64,000 nt of DNA from Phorcus lineatus (lineage: Eukaryota; Mollusca; Gastropoda; Trochida; Trochidae). The notes below the pieces were generated by a model. The model saw only the letters and a program-made list of their open reading frames with translations, made no database searches and was not told where the DNA came from. The stretch is taken from positions 34,417,764 through 34,481,763 of the forward strand of contig OV121092.1 in NCBI GenBank assembly GCA_921293015.1, in the 5' to 3' direction. Numbering within the stretch: the first letter of the stretch is position 1; the number at the start of each line of letters is the position of its first letter. Positions 58,501-64,000 of the stretch are shown here, in pieces. The position numbers and the translations under genes were made by a program.

Positions 58501-60123
58501 ATGATATTTATCATAATCAATCCAATGTCCAGTTGAATGACTGTGCAGTCCACTTCTGGTGAAGTAGAATGGAAATGTTCAAAAGTGACCAGCCTACACA
58601 AACATGGAAAAAGAATAAATAGGAACACAAATAGGTCAGGTTTACACCTGGCTCTATATATCATAAGCAGGACACTTTTATTTCCCCTTGTTCAAATCAC
58701 TCAAAATATCTTAATGAACTTTAATACATAATATTTTTTCATTATTACTGATTTTCAAAACTGAAAATGAAAGAAAATTAATTCAGGTTCAAGAGCCTTG
58801 AATTAAAGTCTCAAACAATTGATAATGCTATCAATTCTTTGCAGAACTCTTTAACTTTGAATGTTCACTTAAACATTTGATAATATCAAATTGAAAACAT
58901 TATGATGTATATATAGAGTGAATGAATGAAAACAACTTTGAGTGAGTATCAATAAAACATAAGAAAAAAACCTGAGTGTTTATGATAGTTCCTTTATCCA
59001 AGCAATAAATAACAAGAAATACCTACCTATAAGAAATCCACCAAGGAAATCAATTGAGTTTGACTTCATTTTGCATCTCTATTTACAGCATTTTGATATT
59101 GATTTTCTATGTCTGGTACAAATTGTCCTAAATTGCGCAATTACTGGAACAAACATGTAACAAAGAAGTGTCGGAGTTTCCAATCTGTAATCCATGGCAC
59201 CAGAATGTGCAAAAGCATGTAAATTGTGGAACTAATTTCTTGAAAAATCATCCTAGTGGGCAAGAAAATTGCAGGCATTATAAACGACAACAAACTTTGG
59301 CATGATCTTAGTGCTTCATGTTACAGCTACTGTTTCTTTGAAAGACATTAAATAAATATTTTTTATTGCTGGTATTGATTCACAGGATTTTCATAAAGAA
59401 AAAAAATGAAGATATTAATCGCTTTTCCAGTGGTGAATTTTTGTGTTCACCCAACTTTCATGAATATGTTTAAAGAATTTTTCAAAGTATGTTGGAGAAA
59501 ATTGTTCCATGGAAAGAAAATTAAGGTAGAGGTCTGATCCTGAAGGCTCATCTAAAAATCAGGGTTTATATTTGTATAAAGTTTCATGAAGAAGGTGAGT
59601 AACTCTTTTGGCACTTTGCTCCATACAAAATAACCTTCACACACTGTTAAAAGTTTTGAAAAAATCTGTGTATCCTCTTATTTTCATACACATAATTGTG
59701 ATGTTTAAGGCGTCTATGAATATTTGATGTACCTAATATGCAGTTTAAAGACAATATGCTATGTAAATAATTTTGAGAGAAAGAGTAGGCAGGTTGAATG
59801 ATAGCTGTGTAACACCATTGCTTTGTAAGAAGGGTTAACAAACTCTGATCTTCATCAAAAAGAAGGAAGATATTTACATGTTAGCCATAACTTCAAGGTA
59901 CCTCTCATCAAAAGTTTATCTTCAGGGGTACTGTAGTTTAGTTGAGTGACCTTAAACAGAAGAAACATAGCTATAAGCCATGAACAGCTAGCTAAACTTT
60001 GATTTTCCAATGACAGGGCAGGAAATAAACAATCAAATCACTCTGAATATGCATTTTTCAACCTTTCTTGAAATCATTTGTCATTCAAAAATCAGCTTGT
60101 TGAGCCGTGATTAAATCTCTGAT

Positions 60124-60126
<3 letters not shown>
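55541..60126. other. Long AT-rich spacer, nothing recognised
   Basis: No credible gene or RNA. Near 57037-57110 and 57152-57225 a diverged pair of segments share TTTACATGTTATG or ATACATGTTATG, GTTAAC and CTCTTCAT followed by AT runs, another short-range duplication. Frames of 60-70 codons (57200-57412, 58482-58664, 58537-58731, 59647-59841) have no family features. Confidence 0.5.
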
Positions 60127-60183
<57 letters not shown>

Positions 60184-60198
60184 CAGAGAGAGAGAGAC

Positions 60199-60277
<79 letters not shown>

Positions 60278-60278
60278 G
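60127..60278. repeat. Compound microsatellite (GA)n and (GACA)n
   Basis: About 50 bp of pure AG repeats pass into mixed GACAGAGA and then (GACA)n for the last roughly 70 bp. A 71-codon frame over it reads as alternating R/E and then D/R/Q/T and is an artefact. Length is likely polymorphic. Confidence 0.97.
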
Positions 60279-60819
60279 ATAATGTTTATTTAAGTCTCAC
60301 TTTCTGTACAGGGTCAAAATAGAACAAAAACATTTCCATTGGTATCATAGGTACAGAACCACCCATTTAGGGTTATGAGAGACTATATAAATCTTTAAAA
60401 CTCAATTAAGACTTATAAAAAGGCAATTCTACCTTGAGTGAGTTCCTTCTCACAAATATAAACAGTCATAGTCAACATCCAATTGAATAAATAAATTTGA
60501 TTTTGATTCTGAATTGAACAAATAGATCCTATTCTCATTACTATTAGGCTTTTGCAAGAGCTCAGCAAATTTATTCTTTCCATAATTAAGAACAGTTTGA
60601 ACTCGACTTTAAAATATTCAAAGGTTTTATTCAAATCAATCAAATTCAAACCTTGTTTACTTGCCATTTGAAGCTACAAAAACTTTCAATGTTTCTCATG
60701 TACACCAGCAAACAATAAAGTGTCAATTAACACAGAAGACTTCAAGCATCTTAGGAGAAAATCTTAATCCATGAAATTTAATTGCCAAAGAATTATCACT
60801 CTGATTCTGATAATTTGAA
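60279..60819. other. AT-rich spacer, nothing recognised
   Basis: No gene or repeat is recognised. Confidence 0.5.
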
Positions 60820-61450
60820 GTATGAGAAGAAATAGGGACCATTTATAGCCAACATTTCAATCCACTTGGATCTTATTAAGTCCATCCAACCAAAGTAAAA
60901 TTTTTAAAACTCAAAGAATCAATGTAAATAAATTTTTAACCAAAGAGAGATATCAGAGGGTGATTATATAAAACTTCACTTAAATGAAACAGAAATTTTT
61001 CTAAATCCTGCATGATAAAAAGAACGATGTTCCCAAATAATTCATAAAATTCACACTCTTTCATGACAAATCTTGACCTAATTCATACTAAATGATGAGA
61101 ATGAACAAAATGTTAGAATCGATTTCAGTATGAGAAGAAAATAAGACCATTAAGCCAATATTTCAATCCATTTGGGTTTCGTTAAATCCTGAAAAACAAA
61201 GGAAAGTTTTCAACCCTCAGAGTCAATCTCAGTAAATTTGCAACTGCTCTTAAAAATGGATTTCAGAGAGTGATTACATAAAGCATCACTTGAACTAAAT
61301 TGAAAGTAAAGTTTTAATATCCTCTGTCAAAAGAATTACATTCCCAAGTTGTAAATTAATCCTCCATTCGTTGATGTTAATCAACCTGGACTTAAATTAT
61401 ACTTAAATTATATTTTCAAATTGGCATAATGTTAGAATTAATTTCATTTT
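60820..61450. repeat. Diverged tandem duplication, about 308-bp unit
   Basis: Copy 1 (60820-61127) and copy 2 (61128-61450) share in order: GTATGAGAAGAAA, GACCATT, CCAA-ATTTCAATCCA-TTGG, GAGNGTGATTA-ATAAA-C, ACTTAAA or ACTTGAA, ATTCATAA or TTGTAAA, and ATGTTAGAAT-GATTTCA or AATTTCA. Moderate divergence indicates an old event. Neither copy encodes a shared frame. Confidence 0.75.
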
Positions 61451-63725
61451 GTGGTTCATCTACCATTGATTTCCAGTTATTGTCTATCACATAAGCAAAT
61501 AAGAATGTTGAAATACTGGATTTAAAGTGTTAACTTAAAAGGGACACTTCTAATTTAAACCAATTTCAATGCTTTGATTACACTGAAAATGTCTTTAAAC
61601 CAACAAATATACCAGTGAACCAGTTAAACCAGCAATATCCTTTATTCAATTTTTCTCATATCTGATAAAAACTTTGGAAAAGAATTCAGTGAGATTCAAA
61701 TTGATGACTTTGAAATACTGTTAAAATAAAATATTTGTACTTTTTCTCAAGGTTAATTCTTGCCTGTCTTTATTTTCAAAATGTACATGTATAAAAATTC
61801 TTTATTCAGAAAGGGTTGATTTGCAATGACCTGGGGCTTCACTTAATCTTGTAAGGTGCATTGTCACTTACATTGTACAGTTGACTTTTTAAAATGGAAT
61901 TACAAAAAGTTGGGTAAAAGGACGGGGTGGTGGTGGATGGATTTTCAGAACTCCTTCCTTGGCCCAAATCTGCAACTAAAGGATAGATGCATATGTATAA
62001 CTAAGGTTGTCATCTTTGGGCATACTTTTTCTCAACCATCAAGGAAAAATCTTAAATTGCACTGAATGAAGAAGAGACAATCAATATTTCTTTTCAAAAT
62101 GTATATGAATCTACCTTCTTGAATCAAAAGTTTATTAAAAGGCAAAGGAATATATATAAATGTCATTATTAATTGTATCTCTGACAAAAAATTCTTTATC
62201 TTCAAGAAAACTATCCTAAACCATTAGACCCAAAAGGGCAAATTGCACTGAATGAAAATTCTCCTATCAAATAACTGCCAACTTCAATGGAAATTAAGCA
62301 AGTGAAGTCCAGAACAAATACTTAACTCAGTCCAAAAACTCAATGCCAAGACTGTAAACACATAATTGTCATCACTCAAGTCTTTGATGTTGTTTTGAAG
62401 TGATCATCCCATGCCTAAGTTATTTGATTAATTTTTTTCCCTGGTGTTCTCAATGTTAGGCTATCATCTGTTCTTGTTCAATTAGGTTCTTCATCAAACA
62501 ATCTAACTTCTAGGAACGTTTCAGGGATTGTTCAGAATTATTCAATTTCAGTTCTCTGTAATTTCTTCTTAGTTAGGAAATTTTCCTTTTTGTTGAAGCA
62601 ATATACTTTTTTTAAACAAATTTGATATCCTCATAAGCAATGGAAATTGTTCGAATTGAATTTTTTAAAATTATTAGTTTTATCATCTGTGCTTAAACAA
62701 GCTAAATGAGAAAATTAACATGTCTGAAAAAATCATTGTTTAAATTTGAATTGATGAATCTCAAAGAAACTAATTTTCTTAGATTCATCACCCTTGATAA
62801 AAAATTACAAACAAAATTAGTTGCTAAGCTTGCCGATCTGCTGTATTTACATTTTTATGAATATATTTTTGGTCATGTAGAGATATTTCTTTTTTCTTTG
62901 AAGAAAATAGTGATAAACATAGAAAACAAAGAATTTTCAAGGTGAAAAACCTTGTTGTTAAATGAACACATACAAATTTTTTGACTCCTGTTCAGTTCAC
63001 ATAATGAAGGAATAAGCATATTTTACTCTAACATTAATGTTGAAAAAAAAAAAATTGGGTCAAAATCAGGCCATAAATATATAAAACAAATAAATCATAT
63101 TTGGTGATCTGGTTAATATAATTATTCAGTTCTCAGTAAAAGTAGTGCATAATAATAAGCAATGCCTTTCTCATTTATTCTGTCTGGCCTACAATGTAGA
63201 TATTTTCATAATAGCAAGTATCATTCTATAAATCTCCATATAAACTCCACTACGGAAACCTGATGAAACAGTATTGCCACACGTAAATTGTTTTTAATTT
63301 GAAATAACCACAAGAGTCTCTATTACATCATTTTATATAAATTAAGGGATACTTTAACCTTATGTAAATATTGCTGACTAGTAAATTATTCTGCCGAGTC
63401 GGCATATTATCACATCAGGAGTAAATACAATACTGCCATTATCAACAGACATGGAAATCTTGGCATTTATTGGTATAATTTTTGTTAATTATGAGACAAG
63501 AGAACCACAAAGTGTAAATTAACGAACTTCAGGAATGATAATGGTATACATTCATTCTACTCCATGCTTAAAAATGGTATGAGAACCTACGCCGAAGCAT
63601 CACAATTTTTGTAACATAAAAGTAGAAATTCCATAAAAACTTATCTGTAATACAATAATCTAGATTTCCTTTCAATCAGTACAAAAGAACATTAAATGAC
63701 ACATTTACATTTTCAGGAGAAAAAA
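61451..63725. other. AT-rich spacer, nothing recognised
   Basis: AAATTGCACTGAATGAA occurs at about 62053 and 62240. A 79-codon frame (62706-62945) resembles nothing known. No gene is recognised. Confidence 0.5.
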
Positions 63726-63815
63726 GTGAGTGAGTGAGTGAGTTATTGTTTAACGCTGCTTGGGCAATATTTCAGCCATAAGCAGTGAGCAGGAGGAAAA
63801 ACCAATCTGCAATAT
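63726..63815 (-). mobile_element. SINE 3'-end fragment of another family
   Basis: (GTGA)n at 63726-63744 is followed by GTTATTGTTTAACGCTGCTT and GGGCAATATTTCAGCCATA. On the minus strand this is a SINE 3' end AAGCAGCGTTAAACAATAAC and then CTCACTCACTCAC. It resembles SINE tails common in abalone-like gastropods. Only the last roughly 90 bp are recognisable. Confidence 0.6.
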
Positions 63816-64000
63816 GAGAAAATTCTTAATAATACTTGTGGTTATCTCAGAGCAGAATAAAATTTCAATTTCAATTTCACCTAAAAAAAATTTGTAAAAT
63901 GTTTGTACCCTGGGCCTTTAATAAAGAAAGAAGATTTGAAAAAAATTAACAAATTTTAAGTTTGAATTGATCTAGGGTAAAACATTAACATGGCTGATCC

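Noticed and set aside
60107-60322. 71-codon protein rich in R/E
   Set aside because: It is a translation of the GA/GACA microsatellite.

Overview
This window is AT-rich eukaryotic DNA in which I find no convincing protein-coding gene. It reads as an intergenic or long intronic stretch from an invertebrate, most likely a mollusc and probably a gastropod. The evidence for that is the repeat content. About ten copies of one tRNA-derived SINE end in a GCGGCGTTAAAC-type tail followed by CACCT/CTCAC repeats, one fragment has the related (GTGA)n-GTTTAACGC tail, and there are L2/CR1-like ATT-tailed LINE 3' ends and several cut-and-paste MITE families. The taxon is inferred from memory of such repeats, not from a gene.

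Layout. 0-9 kb: SINE copy 1, two copies of a second SINE whose head resembles 5S rRNA, and a 2.45-kb CpG-rich element at 6,432-8,876 with TTAA target duplications and CCCTT termini, so piggyBac-like; it carries a decayed internal array with a period of about 190 bp. 10-24 kb: four SINE copies, two of them inside a local duplication, and tandem duplications with units of about 240, 135, 98 and 16 bp. A tRNA-Glu-like SINE lies at 22.7 kb and a TTAA-bounded MITE at 23.9 kb. 24-40 kb: mostly plain AT-rich DNA, with a TTAA-bounded element (29.95 kb), a CpG-rich element with a 51-nt-arm hairpin (31.3-31.6 kb), a SINE with a 23-G head (32.2 kb), a hAT-like element (33.37 kb) and a SINE with an ATT-tailed insertion (35.4 kb). 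40-48 kb: the best-preserved SINE, with a perfect 11-bp target duplication; a decayed tandem array; a SINE carrying a nested LINE 3' end with a perfect 7-bp duplication; and a Tc1/mariner-like MITE nested in a TTAA-bounded MITE.

48.07-49.87 kb is the most striking object: about 82 copies of a 22-bp minisatellite unit, in constant phase from end to end, with higher-order repeats of 7, 12 and 20 units. 52-55.5 kb: a tandem array of about 67-bp units split by two mobile insertions, an exact 40-bp tandem duplication, and a 5'-truncated L2/CR1-like LINE with most of a reverse-transcriptase ORF 3' end, inserted in an old local duplication. 55.5-64 kb: mostly plain sequence, with a GA/GACA microsatellite, a 308-bp tandem duplication and a final SINE tail.

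Nothing here works together as a gene system. The biology is transposon ecology: SINEs borrowing LINE tails, several TTAA-targeting non-autonomous transposons, nested insertions that can be ordered in time, and an unusual number of short-range tandem duplications.
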